From Methanomicrobiales archaeon (GTDB taxonomy: Archaea > Halobacteriota > Methanomicrobia > Methanomicrobiales > Methanospirillaceae), in the NCBI GenBank assembly GCA_025358115.1, contig JANYKQ010000009.1, positions 1-64,000 of the forward strand: a stretch of DNA of 64,000 nt, in the 5' to 3' direction. Made by a program: the position numbers and the translations under genes. Shown here piece by piece: positions 40,529-48,986 of this stretch. Each line of letters opens with the position of its first letter. Position 1 is the first letter of the stretch. A model generated the notes under the pieces. The model was not told where the DNA came from and did no database searches. It saw nothing but the letters and a program-made list of their open reading frames with translations.

Positions 40529-41410
40529 ATCGCCGAAATTCCCAAAGAAGAATACGTGCTGAAATGTACATCCGCATGCGCCGGGTGCAGCGACTCGCTG
40601 GCACTGCGGTACGTGCTCAAGGCAGCCGGCCCCGACACCGTCATGGTGGTTCCCGCCTGCTGCACGAGTGTCATCCAGGGCATCTACCCGAACACCGCGT
40701 TCAATGTGCCGGTCTACAACATCGCCTTTGGCGCTGCAGCTGCCTGCGCTTCAGGCATGAGCAATGCGTTCCGCGCCGAAGGAAAGAAGACGAACGTCAT
40801 CGTGTACGCCGGCGACGGCGGAACGCTCGACATCGGCATTCAGGCCATGTCGGGGGCATTCGAGCGGGGCACGGATTTCCTGTATATCTGCTATGACAAC
40901 GAGGCATACGGAAACACCGGCATGCAGCGCTCCGGGGGTACCCCCATGGGGGCCAAGACCACCACCACGCCCACCGGCAAGACCGATGCCAAGAAGGACA
41001 TCGATGCGATCGTTGCTGCCCATGACCCGCCCTACATGGCAACGGCCTGTGCAGCCTACCCGCAGGATATCTTCAAGAAAGTGCAGAAAGCCCTCACCTT
41101 CCGGGGCCCCACCTTCCTCCACATCCTTGCACCGTGCCCGCCCGGCTGGCGCTACCCCACCGAGAAGACCGTTGAGATGGGAAAACTCGCGGTCAAGAGC
41201 GGCATGTGGGTGCTCTACGAGCGGGAGTATGGGAAAGTCACCATCGGACCGCAGTCCAAGGTTGCGATGAAGAAACCGATCCCGCTCGAAGACTATCTCT
41301 CGCCGCAGGGACGGTTCAAGGGCATCGATCCGAAGATCGTTGAGATCTTAAAACAGCGGATAACAAAGAACTTCCAGCGGCTGGCAGCCGAAGAGGAGGC
41401 GTCAGCATGA
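40529..41410 (+). CDS. porB: Pyruvate-type 2-oxoacid:ferredoxin oxidoreductase, beta subunit
   Basis: About 293 residues. With the A, C and D subunits it carries out pyruvate + CoA + oxidised ferredoxin to acetyl-CoA + CO2 (or the reverse in autotrophic methanogens). The beta subunit binds thiamine diphosphate: the motif YAGDGGTLDIGIQAMSGAFE is followed by NEAYGNTGMQRSGGTP. Cysteines in KCTSACAGCSDSLALRYVLK bind a [4Fe-4S] cluster. The sequence is nearer PorB than KorB. The start is placed at ATC 40529 (IAEIPKEEYVLK...), because the PorB family begins with this IPKEEY element and GTG 40556 would remove it. Its stop overlaps porA by ATGA. Confidence 0.85.
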   Translation: MAEIPKEEYVLKCTSACAGCSDSLALRYVLKAAGPDTVMVVPACCTSVIQGIYPNTAFNVPVYNIAFGAAAACASGMSNAFRAEGKKTNVIVYAGDGGTLDIGIQAMSGAFERGTDFLYICYDNEAYGNTGMQRSGGTPMGAKTTTTPTGKTDAKKDIDAIVAAHDPPYMATACAAYPQDIFKKVQKALTFRGPTFLHILAPCPPGWRYPTEKTVEMGKLAVKSGMWVLYEREYGKVTIGPQSKVAMKKPIPLEDYLSPQGRFKGIDPKIVEILKQRITKNFQRLAAEEEASA

Positions 41411-42519
41411 AGAAGATTGCCACCGGCAACAAGGCAGTTGCAGAAGCGGTAAAACAGGCGAATCCCACCGTTGTCGCTGCATACCCCATCACCCCCCAGA
41501 CCGAGATCGTGGAGCAGATCGCCGAGTTCGTCACCAGCGGCCAGATGCCCGCCAGGTACATCGCGGTCGAGAGCGAGCACTCCGCCATGGCAGCCTGCAT
41601 TGGCGCAAGCATCACCGGCATCCGCACGTTCACGGCCACCAGCTCGCATGGCCTTCTCTACATGCACGAGATGACCAACTGGGCTGCAGGTGCACGTCTC
41701 CCCATCGTTATGGCTAACGTGAACCGCTCGCTGGGACCCGGCTGGAACATCTGGGCCGAGCACACCGATGCCCTGCAGGAACGCGATACCGGCTGGCTTC
41801 AGGTATATGTCAGCACGGTGCAGGAAGCCTATGATGCAACCCTCATGGCATTCCGGATCGCCGAGCACAACGATGTGCTCCTGCCGGTGATGGTGAACCT
41901 GGACGGGTTTTTACTCTCCCACATCATGCAGCCGGTTGATACCGTTGAACTGGGTGACTTCATTCCTAAAATTCATCTCCCCCACGCAATCGATCCGAAA
42001 CACCCTGCCGGGTACGGTACCCTGACCGGTCCTGACCAGCAGTTTAAGTTCCGCTGGGAGATCGAGCGCTCGATGCGGGATTCCGTGAAGGTCATCGAAG
42101 AGACCGAGAAAGAGTTTGCAAAACGCTTCGGTAGGAAGTACGGGTTCACCGAGAACTACCGGTGCGAAGATGCAGACGTGATCGTCATCGCGATGGGAAC
42201 CCTTGGCAAGGAAGCGGAAGTGGCCGTTGACCTGCTCCGGAACGAGGGCATCAAAGCCGGTTCCATGCGCATCCGCTGGCTGCGGCCGTTCCCGAAACTG
42301 GACCTGAAAGGAAAAGAGGTGGTTGTGATCGACCGCGATTACTCGTTCGGGTTTGGCGGCATCCTTGCCGGTGAGATCCGGTCCAAGACCGGTATCAGCC
42401 TCTACAGCGTGATCGCCGGTCTCGGCGGGCAGGAAGTGACCTACGATGATATCGCAGATTTCGTACGCACCCGTCGCACAGGAGAAGAGTTCTGGTTCGG
42501 GGTGAACGCCCATGTATGA
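41407..42519 (+). CDS. porA: Pyruvate-type 2-oxoacid:ferredoxin oxidoreductase, alpha subunit
   Basis: 370 residues, normal for PorA. The substrate-binding alpha subunit has the family phrases AVKQANPTVVAAYPITPQTE, VESEHSAMAACIGASITGIR, FTATSSHGLLYMHEMTNWAA and LGPGWNIWAEHTDALQ, with the conserved C-terminal domain (VIAMGTLGKEAEVAVDLLRN, GFGGILAGEIRS). The LPIVMANVN/GPGWNIWAEHTD wording favours a pyruvate-type over a 2-oxoglutarate-type enzyme, but 2-oxoisovalerate cannot be excluded. It starts inside the porB stop (ATGA overlap) and overlaps porC by 8 nt, so the four genes are translationally coupled. Confidence 0.88.
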   Translation: MKKIATGNKAVAEAVKQANPTVVAAYPITPQTEIVEQIAEFVTSGQMPARYIAVESEHSAMAACIGASITGIRTFTATSSHGLLYMHEMTNWAAGARLPIVMANVNRSLGPGWNIWAEHTDALQERDTGWLQVYVSTVQEAYDATLMAFRIAEHNDVLLPVMVNLDGFLLSHIMQPVDTVELGDFIPKIHLPHAIDPKHPAGYGTLTGPDQQFKFRWEIERSMRDSVKVIEETEKEFAKRFGRKYGFTENYRCEDADVIVIAMGTLGKEAEVAVDLLRNEGIKAGSMRIRWLRPFPKLDLKGKEVVVIDRDYSFGFGGILAGEIRSKTGISLYSVIAGLGGQEVTYDDIADFVRTRRTGEEFWFGVNAHV

Positions 42520-43039
42520 GATCCGCATCCACTCCCGGGGCGGGCAAGGCGGCGTTACCGCGGCCCGGCTCCTCGCGATGGCAGCTCTCCATGACGGCAA
42601 GTACGCAACCGCATGCCCGTTCTATGGCGCCGAGCGCCGGGGGGCACCGATCGTCTCGTTCGTCCGCATCGATGACAAACCGATTAAGGTCTACAGCCAG
42701 ATCCGGCAGCCGGATATGGTGGTTGTGCTTGACGCAAGCGTGATGGATGTTGTCGATGTGCTCCACGGGCTGAAAAAAGGCGGTCGCATCTTCATCAACA
42801 GTGCCGGTAAGAGGGAGTTCGCCGGCTTTGAGTGCCGCAACGTTGACCTGACGGGTATCGCACTGCGGGAGAACCTTGTGGTCTCGGGCAGCCCGATCTT
42901 AAACACACCGGTACTCGGAGCGCTTGCATCGATGGGGATCATCACTGCAGACTCCGCGAAAAAAGCGATCCGTGAGATGTTTTCCGATGAACGCAATGTC
43001 AAGGCTGCCGAAGCAGCGTATAAGGAGATGAGCGCATGA
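42512..43039 (+). CDS. porC: Pyruvate-type 2-oxoacid:ferredoxin oxidoreductase, gamma subunit
   Basis: 175 residues. Family features: YEIRIHSRGGQGGVTAARLL at the start (the GGQG loop), YGAERRGAPIVSFVRID and VVVLDASVMDVVDVLHGL. It forms the CoA/interdomain gamma part of the heterotetramer. The ATG lies within the last codons of porA and the stop overlaps porD's ATG (ATGA). Confidence 0.88.
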   Translation: MYEIRIHSRGGQGGVTAARLLAMAALHDGKYATACPFYGAERRGAPIVSFVRIDDKPIKVYSQIRQPDMVVVLDASVMDVVDVLHGLKKGGRIFINSAGKREFAGFECRNVDLTGIALRENLVVSGSPILNTPVLGALASMGIITADSAKKAIREMFSDERNVKAAEAAYKEMSA

Positions 43040-43290
43040 GTTCTTCACGTGAGCGCCTTGCAATGAGCCGGCCTAAGGAAGGGGCAGCTGGGCAGACCGG
43101 ATCCTGGCGGGTATTCAAACCCGTGGTTGACCGGGAGAAATGCAATGCCTGCGGGCTGTGTGCCATGTACTGCCCGGACGGTGTGATCGATGAGGACCTG
43201 AATATCGATCTCCGGTTCTGCAAAGGCTGTGGTATCTGCGCCAACGAATGCCCGAAAAAGGCAATCGCTATGGTCAGGGAAGAGAAGTAA
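43036..43290 (+). CDS. porD: Pyruvate-type 2-oxoacid:ferredoxin oxidoreductase, delta (ferredoxin) subunit
   Basis: 84 residues with two CxxCxxCxxxCP motifs (CNACGLCAMYCPDG and CKGCGICANECPKKAI) that bind two [4Fe-4S] clusters and pass electrons to ferredoxin. The delta subunit is typical of archaeal enzymes. Last gene of the operon; T-rich sequence follows. Confidence 0.9.
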   Translation: MSSSRERLAMSRPKEGAAGQTGSWRVFKPVVDREKCNACGLCAMYCPDGVIDEDLNIDLRFCKGCGICANECPKKAIAMVREEK

Positions 43291-43297
43291 AATCCGT

Positions 43298-43308
43298 ATT
43301 CTTTTTTT
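43298..43308 (+). terminator. U-rich terminator after porD
   Basis: TATTCTTTTTTTATAA follows the porD stop, a typical archaeal U-tract. Just after it, two copies of CCGTATCCAAA (43322-43350 region) are also seen. Confidence 0.45.
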
Positions 43309-43391
43309 ATAAATATCTGGACCGTATCCAAACCGGGCCGTATCCAAATCTTTTTTTATTCATGGATGGATATTGGCTTGAGTGAGCGTTT

Positions 43392-44114
43392 TTGAACAGA
43401 AAACATTTTGGCGACCAGCGGGATCTTTTTAAATTCGATCTGGTTCGCCATATCATGAAATCCTTACCCGGCCTTACCAGTTTCACGTTTATTCCCATGC
43501 TGACCGAGACTGATGCGAAGAACGATACGGATCGCGGGACGAAAAAAGATATGGAAAAGGCGGTAAAAATTGGAAAAGCGGGGAGCCAGAACTTCAATCT
43601 TCTCCAGCATGTATCACGTTTACAGGAGATCGACAGCGATCTTGAATATGCCCGGTCTCTGTGTCATTATTTTAAAAACGAGAATATCTTAATGGATATC
43701 CTGCACCCGCATTCCTTCACCCATAAGGAGAGGGAGAAATATTTCAACAGCATTTTTTCCGACTTCCCGAAAAAATCACTGGTATTTCTTGACCCGGATA
43801 TCGGACTTGAAGAGAGTAAGCCGGACCAGCGCCATCTTCTCCTTGACGAGGTGAAGATGATCTATGACCACCTGGATGCCGAATCTGTCCTGTTGATCTA
43901 CCAGCATTTCCCCCGGAAAGTCCATGCGGATTATATCCGGCAGCGGTGTTCGCAGCTCTCTGAACTAACCGGTTCTTCGCCTCTCACCATAACGGATAAT
44001 GAGATCCTCTTCTTCATCTGTACAAAAACTCCCCGTATGCAGGAGCGCCTTGAAATGGTTCTGGAGAGTTACGCAAACAGTTATCCGGCGCTCTGTTCTC
44101 ATACGTGCAGGTGA
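43392..44114 (+). CDS. Unrecognised 240-residue protein with FLDPDIGLE motif
   Basis: 240 residues from TTG 43392, where the N-terminus NRKHFGDQRDLFKFDLVRH looks conserved. Later motifs are SFTFIPMLTETD, SLVFLDPDIGLEESK, SVLLIYQHFPRKVH and EILFFICTK. I recall close relatives in scattered bacterial and archaeal genomes, annotated only as hypothetical. The DPDIGLE loop and following strand recall methyltransferase-like or nuclease-like alpha/beta folds, but the catalytic residues cannot be pinned. Stand-alone gene between porD and a minus-strand gene, possibly accessory DNA. Kept as unknown. Confidence 0.75.
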   Translation: MNRKHFGDQRDLFKFDLVRHIMKSLPGLTSFTFIPMLTETDAKNDTDRGTKKDMEKAVKIGKAGSQNFNLLQHVSRLQEIDSDLEYARSLCHYFKNENILMDILHPHSFTHKEREKYFNSIFSDFPKKSLVFLDPDIGLEESKPDQRHLLLDEVKMIYDHLDAESVLLIYQHFPRKVHADYIRQRCSQLSELTGSSPLTITDNEILFFICTKTPRMQERLEMVLESYANSYPALCSHTCR

Positions 44115-44184
44115 ACAACCACCGGACTCCTTTTTATTGCTGAATGGTGACCGGCAGTTTACCGTATCTCAATAGCCTGTCACC

Positions 44185-44550
44185 TTAATGGATTTTCAGT
44201 TCATCCTTTGCTATAAACTCGAGATCGAACTTGTAGAAATGGGTAAAACCACACTTGCGGCACCGTACCGAGAGGTGACGGGTGCCGACCGTAATGTCAT
44301 GCAGACCGGTTGTATGGCAGTTCCGGCATTCTGCATCCTGCACCAGCTCCCAGACCGGGTACTTCCCGATCGGGGTAAATGATCCAGGCTGTGCTACTTC
44401 CTGTATCCGCGGTACAAAGACACGGGTTGCCCCACAGTTGTCACAGGCCACCTGCGCTTTGTTGGGAACGGCCTTGATTATCTGGTCTGCCACCTGTTTG
44501 CAGTGATAGCAGTCTGTGCGATGTTTTGTGAAGATGAACCGGTCGCTCAT
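44185..44550 (-). CDS. Small protein with four CxxC zinc motifs
   Basis: 121 residues with CYHC, CDNC, CRNC and CRKC pairs, enough for two zinc ribbons (CYHCKQVADQIIKAVPNK ... CDNCGATRVFVPR and CRNCHTTGLHDITVGTRHLS ... CRKCGFTHFYKF). No enzyme motif is present. It could be a nucleic-acid- or protein-binding zinc protein. Minus strand, 70 bp from the convergent 43392 gene; family not recognised. Confidence 0.72.
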   Translation of the reverse strand: MSDRFIFTKHRTDCYHCKQVADQIIKAVPNKAQVACDNCGATRVFVPRIQEVAQPGSFTPIGKYPVWELVQDAECRNCHTTGLHDITVGTRHLSVRCRKCGFTHFYKFDLEFIAKDELKIH

Positions 44551-44675
44551 GAGTGATACTGGATGCGTCCGGGTTCATTAATCTGTTGCCGTTAAGGATC
44601 TTCAAAAAAAAGTGCTGTACTTTTTTTACCGGGGAAAGGTGCAGGCAAAACAGTGAACCGGACGTATTACCCGCA

Positions 44676-44730
44676 AATTTTGGTGCTGCTGGCAAAAGGG
44701 TCTCAATTTTTATCGTAAATTTAATTACAC
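44676..44730 (+). promoter_or_regulatory. Duplicated promoter region, copy 1
   Basis: The stretch from AATTTTGGTGCTGCTGGC to TCGTAAATTTAATTACA recurs at 45376-45430 with few changes, each before a cupredoxin-like lipoprotein. The AT-rich TCGTAAATTTAATTA is the probable TATA region, 21-36 nt before the start codon. Confidence 0.55.
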
Positions 44731-44751
44731 GGTGATTACAATGTAATTTCC

Positions 44752-45306
44752 ATGAAGAAGTTCATTGGATTGCTCGTTCTGATGATTGTCCTTGTGATGG
44801 TCAGCGGCTGTACCCAGCCGGCTAAACCGGTTGAAGTAATTACCCCGGCCCCCACCGCGGTTCCGACCGCTGCCCCAACCGCAGCCCCGACAGAAGTGAT
44901 ACCCGTTCCAACCATTGTACCAACAACTGAACAGACCCTGGTGCCCACAACGGTGACTACGACCCTGTCCAAGCCGAAGGTCACCCTGGTACCCCAGACC
45001 ACCAAGACGATCATTTACATGCGGAACAACACGTTCGTCCCCCTGGAGCTCACGGTCCTGCCGGGAACCGGTATCACCTGGGTGAATGACGATTCCGTCA
45101 ACCATGCCATAAAAACAACCGGGGTCAACACCGGCATGTTCAACTCCGGCGACATTATTCCCACAGCCACATGGGGATACACCTTTGGTACTGTAGGGGT
45201 GTACGAAATCGTCTCTCCCGATTCTCCGGATATGAAGGGTACGATTGTTGTCAAGAACGGTGCTTCGGTTGTAGGTGCACCGGCAATGCAGACACCTTCC
45301 CCCTGA
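44752..45306 (+). CDS. Cupredoxin-like lipoprotein lacking copper ligands, copy 1
   Basis: 184 residues. Signal peptide ending VSGC (lipobox), a Pro/Thr/Ala-rich stalk (about 25-80) and a plastocyanin-like domain (about 88-170): NNTFVPLELTVLPGTGITWV, NDDSVNHAIKTTG, TWGYTFGTVGVYEI, DSPDMKGTIVV. The His of NHA is kept, but the usual Cys and second His of YxxHCxxH have become Val/Ser/Asp/Ser (YEIVSPDSPDM), so a type-1 copper site is unlikely. It may be a structural surface protein that kept the fold. Nearly identical architecture to the next gene; tandem duplicate including the promoter. Confidence 0.78.
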   Translation: MKKFIGLLVLMIVLVMVSGCTQPAKPVEVITPAPTAVPTAAPTAAPTEVIPVPTIVPTTEQTLVPTTVTTTLSKPKVTLVPQTTKTIIYMRNNTFVPLELTVLPGTGITWVNDDSVNHAIKTTGVNTGMFNSGDIIPTATWGYTFGTVGVYEIVSPDSPDMKGTIVVKNGASVVGAPAMQTPSP

Positions 45307-45375
45307 TCAAACGATCTTTCCCCCTTTTTTAATTTCATTTCTCCCGTGCTATCGGGTGCCGGTAAACAGATCACA

Positions 45376-45430
45376 ATTTTTGGTGCTGCTGGCAAAAGGG
45401 TCCCAATTTTTTTCGTAAATTTAATTACAG
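45376..45430 (+). promoter_or_regulatory. Duplicated promoter region, copy 2
   Basis: Second copy of the region at 44676-44730, offset 700 bp, before the second cupredoxin-like gene. Confidence 0.55.
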
Positions 45431-45450
45431 GGGGAAACAATTTTATTTCC

Positions 45451-46041
45451 ATGAAAAAAATTATTGGATTGTTCATTCTGGTCATTGTCCTTGCATTGGT
45501 CAGCGGATGCACTCAGCAGGCACAGCCCGCAGCAATAATTACCCCGGCAGCCACGCCAGTCGTGACAACACCAGCTACTGCGGTACCAACAGTTCCCCCT
45601 GCAACAGAAGCAACACCGGTTCCAACTGCGGAACCCACGACCGTTGCCACCATCCTCCCGGATACTACTGCAACCGTAACTACCATAGCTACCGTGGCCA
45701 GGACACCCATCCCGGTGGGAACTGCATCAACCAAAATCACCACGATCCATATCCTGAACAATTCGTTTGTTCCCCAGCAACTCACGGTGCTGCCGGGAAC
45801 CGGCATAACGTGGATCAACGATGATCTTACTCCCCATGCCATCAAGACAACGGGCACTCACGCCGGTATGTTCAATTCAGGAGATCTTGGGTTAGGCTCC
45901 AACTGGGGCTATACTTTCGGAGCGAACGAGGGCACCTTTGAAATTATCGATACCTACTCGAATGCAACCTGTGTGATCATTGTCAAGAAAGGCGAGTTGT
46001 TGAGCAGTGTCATAACCGCACGCCCCACCGCAACGGCATAA
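45451..46041 (+). CDS. Cupredoxin-like lipoprotein lacking copper ligands, copy 2
   Basis: 196 residues from ATG 45451 (an upstream in-frame ATG at 45346 lies before the shared promoter and is rejected). Lipobox VSGC, Thr/Pro/Ala stalk, then the same domain: NNSFVPQQLTVLPGTGITWI, NDDLTPHAIKTTG, NWGYTFGANEGTFEI. The end of the domain, TFEIIDTYSNATCVIIV, has Asp/Ser/Thr in place of the Cys, His and Met ligands. It has diverged further than copy 1. T-rich sequence follows the stop. Confidence 0.78.
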   Translation: MKKIIGLFILVIVLALVSGCTQQAQPAAIITPAATPVVTTPATAVPTVPPATEATPVPTAEPTTVATILPDTTATVTTIATVARTPIPVGTASTKITTIHILNNSFVPQQLTVLPGTGITWINDDLTPHAIKTTGTHAGMFNSGDLGLGSNWGYTFGANEGTFEIIDTYSNATCVIIVKKGELLSSVITARPTATA

Positions 46042-46282
46042 ATTCATTCCCTTCTTTTTTTAATGCCATTAAGGATACCCCCTCAGGGTATCCCAACCCC
46101 GTCAAAAAGGACCCCGCTAATGATAACAATGAATGGACAGTCTGCCCGGAACTCCCCCGTGGCGGGACTTAAGGCGAAAAGCGCCGGGGGTCGCGGGTGC
46201 ATCAAAACGTCCGGAGTCTTTCTCCAGAGTCGGACAATTACGGATAAAAAATACGGAAAAAAAACGGGAAAAATATTTTAGG

Positions 46283-47941
46283 TTAGTAGTCGCCCATGCC
46301 CGGAGGCATGCCGCCCATTCCACCCATACCGCCCATGCCACCCGGGGGCATACCCTCGGGTGCATGGCTCTTGGAGGATGCAATGACATCGTCAATACGC
46401 AGGATCATGATGGCTGCTTCTGCTGCTGAAGAGATTGCCTGGGTCTTGACCCGGAGGGGCTCGACAACGCCGGCTGCCTTCATATCGACTGCCTTGCCTT
46501 CGAACACGTTGAGTCCGTAGGTCTTCTTGCCCTTCTCGTGGGCTGCACGGATCTCGACTAACATATCGATGGGGTCAAGTCCTGCATTCTCTGCAAGGGT
46601 TCTCGGGATGATCTCGAGTGCGGATGCGAATGCCTCAATGGCGAGCTGTGCCCTGCCACCAACGGTTGCGCCGTACTCGCGGAGACGGAGCGAGAGCTCG
46701 GTCTCAGGTGCGCCGCCACCGGCTACGACCTTCTTGTCCTCGACAACGACACCGACAACGCGGAGTGCGTCGTGGATTGCGCGTTCGAGTTCGTCGACTA
46801 CGTGCTCAGTTCCTCCCTTGATGATGATGGAGACTGCCTTGGGGTTCTTGCACTGCTCGACAAAGGTCATATCTTCGCCACCGACTTTGCGCTCCTCAAC
46901 GAGGCCGGCCTTGCCGAGCTCTTCCTTGGAGATTGCATCGATCGAGGAGACGAGGGTTGCACCGGTTGCACGGGCAAGCTTCTCCATGTCGCTCTTCTTG
47001 ACACGGCGGGTTGCAAAGAGTCCTGCCTTTGCAAGGTAGTGCTGTGCAATGTCGTCAATGCCTTTCTGGCAGAAGAGGACGTTTGCACCGCTCTTGACGA
47101 TCTTCTCAACAATGTCCTTGACCATGCGCTCTTCCTCATCGAGGAATGCCTGGAGCTGGTCGGGAGAGGTGATGTTGATCTCGGCGTCGACTTCGGTCTT
47201 CTTGAACTCGACTGCTGCATTCAGGAGAAGGATCTTTGCATTGGTGACCTTCTTTGGCATCGAGGGGTGGACGCGTTCCTTGTCAATGAGTACTCCTTCA
47301 ACAATCTCGGAGTCCTCGATTGAGCCACCGGTCTTCTTCTCGACCTTGATGTTCTCGATGTCAACGGTGCCGTCTGCATCGGTGACCATGGTCACTGCCT
47401 TGACTACAAGTTCACAGAGTTTGTCCTTGCTGGCCTCTGCGCCCTTGCCGGTCATTGCGGTGCCTGCAATGTTCTTTAAGAGAGTCTTGTCGGTGATTTT
47501 TATATCGAAAGCGATCTCTTTTAAGAGCTGCTGGGCCTTCTCGGCTGCCTGGCGGTAACCTGCTGCGATGATCGTCGGGTGGACGTCCATCTCAAGGAGG
47601 TCTTCTGCCTTCTTTAAGAGTTCCCCGGCAATGATGACTGCGGTGGTTGTTCCGTCACCGACTTCATCGTCCTGGGTCTTTGCGACCTCGACCATCATCT
47701 TTGCGGCCGGGTGCTCGATGTCCATTTCCTTTAAGATGGTGACACCGTCATTTGTGATCACTACGTCGCCAATGGTGTCGACGAGCATCTTGTCCATGCC
47801 TTTTGGACCGAGCGTGGTCCTGACTGCACTTGCCACTGCCTTTGCGGCGGTGATGTTCATACCCTGAGCGTCGCGGCCGCGGGTACGGGTGCTGCCTTCT
47901 TTAAGAATAAGAATCTGCTGTCCTCCAAGTTGTTGTGACAT
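46283..47941 (-). CDS. thsA: Thermosome (group II chaperonin) subunit
   Basis: 552 residues, normal for the family. ATP-dependent cytosolic folding machine of double eight- or nine-membered rings. Seen: [20 protein letters not shown], the nucleotide motif [44 protein letters not shown] near the end of the equatorial domain, and the glycine/methionine-rich GGMGG tail. ATG 47941 is chosen because GGTGA lies 7 nt upstream; the 23 extra residues from 48010 are not chaperonin-like. The plus-strand frames opposite are shadows caused by biased codons. The upstream 48000 region is AT-rich (TATATATACG on the plus strand). Confidence 0.95.
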   Translation of the reverse strand: MSQQLGGQQILILKEGSTRTRGRDAQGMNITAAKAVASAVRTTLGPKGMDKMLVDTIGDVVITNDGVTILKEMDIEHPAAKMMVEVAKTQDDEVGDGTTTAVIIAGELLKKAEDLLEMDVHPTIIAAGYRQAAEKAQQLLKEIAFDIKITDKTLLKNIAGTAMTGKGAEASKDKLCELVVKAVTMVTDADGTVDIENIKVEKKTGGSIEDSEIVEGVLIDKERVHPSMPKKVTNAKILLLNAAVEFKKTEVDAEINITSPDQLQAFLDEEERMVKDIVEKIVKSGANVLFCQKGIDDIAQHYLAKAGLFATRRVKKSDMEKLARATGATLVSSIDAISKEELGKAGLVEERKVGGEDMTFVEQCKNPKAVSIIIKGGTEHVVDELERAIHDALRVVGVVVEDKKVVAGGGAPETELSLRLREYGATVGGRAQLAIEAFASALEIIPRTLAENAGLDPIDMLVEIRAAHEKGKKTYGLNVFEGKAVDMKAAGVVEPLRVKTQAISSAAEAAIMILRIDDVIASSKSHAPEGMPPGGMGGMGGMGGMPPGMGDY

Positions 47942-48016
47942 AAATTTCACCACTTTTGTACTAGATTTAGCACTAAAATTGGTTTGTGGTTCTATATATA
48001 CGTTATGCAAAAAAGT

Positions 48017-48943
48017 TCAGTCGCCCAGCAGGTCGAGGAGTTCGAAACCGTCCTCAATCCGGTGGAGGCGCTTCTCGCCAATCACGAGCGTCTTTCCGAT
48101 CTTCTTTTCCTTGTGGTAATCGGTAATCACGCACATCGCATGCTTCTTTGCGATCTGCGAGAGATTGCCAATGAGGGCAGCCCGCTTCACCACTTTCTGG
48201 GCAGGTCCATAGCCCGTGAGGATCGTCTGCTTGTCAAACGTGAGGAGGGCCTGGAACGGGGCCCCGTGAAGCGTGTGAAGGCGGACCCCGATCAGTTCCA
48301 GGAATTCCATCGGGCTCTGCTGGTGGGCACCCGTCAGCTCCTTTTCCGCCTCCATCGCTTTTGGCGGTTCATTCCGGATGAGATCGATGGACTCGACAAC
48401 ACCGGTATTGAAGTATTCCTCGATTCGTATGGCCACATCCAGGGTCGTGCCCATCCCGCTCTCGTACTTGCTGATGGTGCGCCGCGAGACCCCGAGCACG
48501 GTCCCGAGATCGCCAAGCGACATGTTACGCCGTTCCCGTAATTCCCGGAGCGCTTCTCCATTGATGTTGACATACAACCCTCCGGGCGATGCGTACACGA
48601 GCGGGGGAATCTTCTCGACAAAATAATCGTAGAGGGTTGAGGGACTGATCGCATAGATCCCGTACCGTACATAAACAGCCCCGCGTTCCAGCTCCGCGTC
48701 CCGTGCGCGTTCACCCACAATCAAAGGAATACCCCCCAGCAGGCGCGAGATGAGCTCGATATCGAATGCCACCTCTTCGCTAACGGAATCGATATGGGAG
48801 ACCACCTTGATGACGAGCAGCGTCCCGTCGTTGCGGGCGATGAGGTCAAAACTCCGCGGACGGAGGGTGAACCTCTCGGAGACATCGAAGCCGGCCGTGA
48901 TCATAACACTGGTAACCAGCTGGAGCTGGCGGTCCTGGGACAT
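48017..48943 (-). CDS. XRE-type HTH regulator with restriction-like N-terminal domain
   Basis: 308 residues from ATG 48943. About 1-115 is an alpha/beta domain (RSFDLIARNDGTLLVIKVVS) resembling the archaeal fused PD-(D/E)xK-like regulator family. About 120-185 is an XRE helix-turn-helix (LRELRERRNMSLGDLGTVLG, VSRRTISKYESGM), then a C-terminal domain (VVKRAALIGNLSQIAKKHAM). This architecture matches the 'putative HTH-type transcriptional regulatory protein' family in methanogens; targets are unknown. It is divergent from tiaS; the shared TATA-like box lies 28-41 nt before its ATG, so the leader is probably very short or absent. Confidence 0.82.
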   Translation of the reverse strand: MSQDRQLQLVTSVMITAGFDVSERFTLRPRSFDLIARNDGTLLVIKVVSHIDSVSEEVAFDIELISRLLGGIPLIVGERARDAELERGAVYVRYGIYAISPSTLYDYFVEKIPPLVYASPGGLYVNINGEALRELRERRNMSLGDLGTVLGVSRRTISKYESGMGTTLDVAIRIEEYFNTGVVESIDLIRNEPPKAMEAEKELTGAHQQSPMEFLELIGVRLHTLHGAPFQALLTFDKQTILTGYGPAQKVVKRAALIGNLSQIAKKHAMCVITDYHKEKKIGKTLVIGEKRLHRIEDGFELLDLLGD

Positions 48944-48970
48944 GTAGTTACAAATGGATGGAGCGTGCCC

Positions 48971-48984
48971 ATATATTAATATAG
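48971..48984. promoter_or_regulatory. TATA-like box in the divergent regulator/tiaS gap
   Basis: ATATATTAATATAG is nearly symmetrical. It sits 28-41 nt from the regulator's ATG on the minus strand, the classic distance for a (near) leaderless archaeal transcript. It lies only 2 nt before tiaS's ATG on the plus strand, so the tiaS promoter must be upstream of it, inside the regulator gene. Confidence 0.45.
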
Positions 48985-48986
48985 AC

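Noticed and set aside
40529-43290. 2-oxoglutarate oxidoreductase (korABCD)
   Set aside because: Alpha and beta wording (GPGWNIWAEHTD, NTGMQRSGGTP) is closer to the pyruvate-type enzyme; kept as por with 2-oxoisovalerate as the remaining alternative.
46063-46281. 72-residue plus-strand frame between the cupredoxin-like gene and thermosome
   Set aside because: No Shine-Dalgarno sequence, Lys/Arg/Gly-rich low-complexity composition, and no visible family; probably chance.
46527-47867. Several plus-strand frames of 99-183 residues
   Set aside because: They are shadows of the thermosome gene, caused by its biased codon use.
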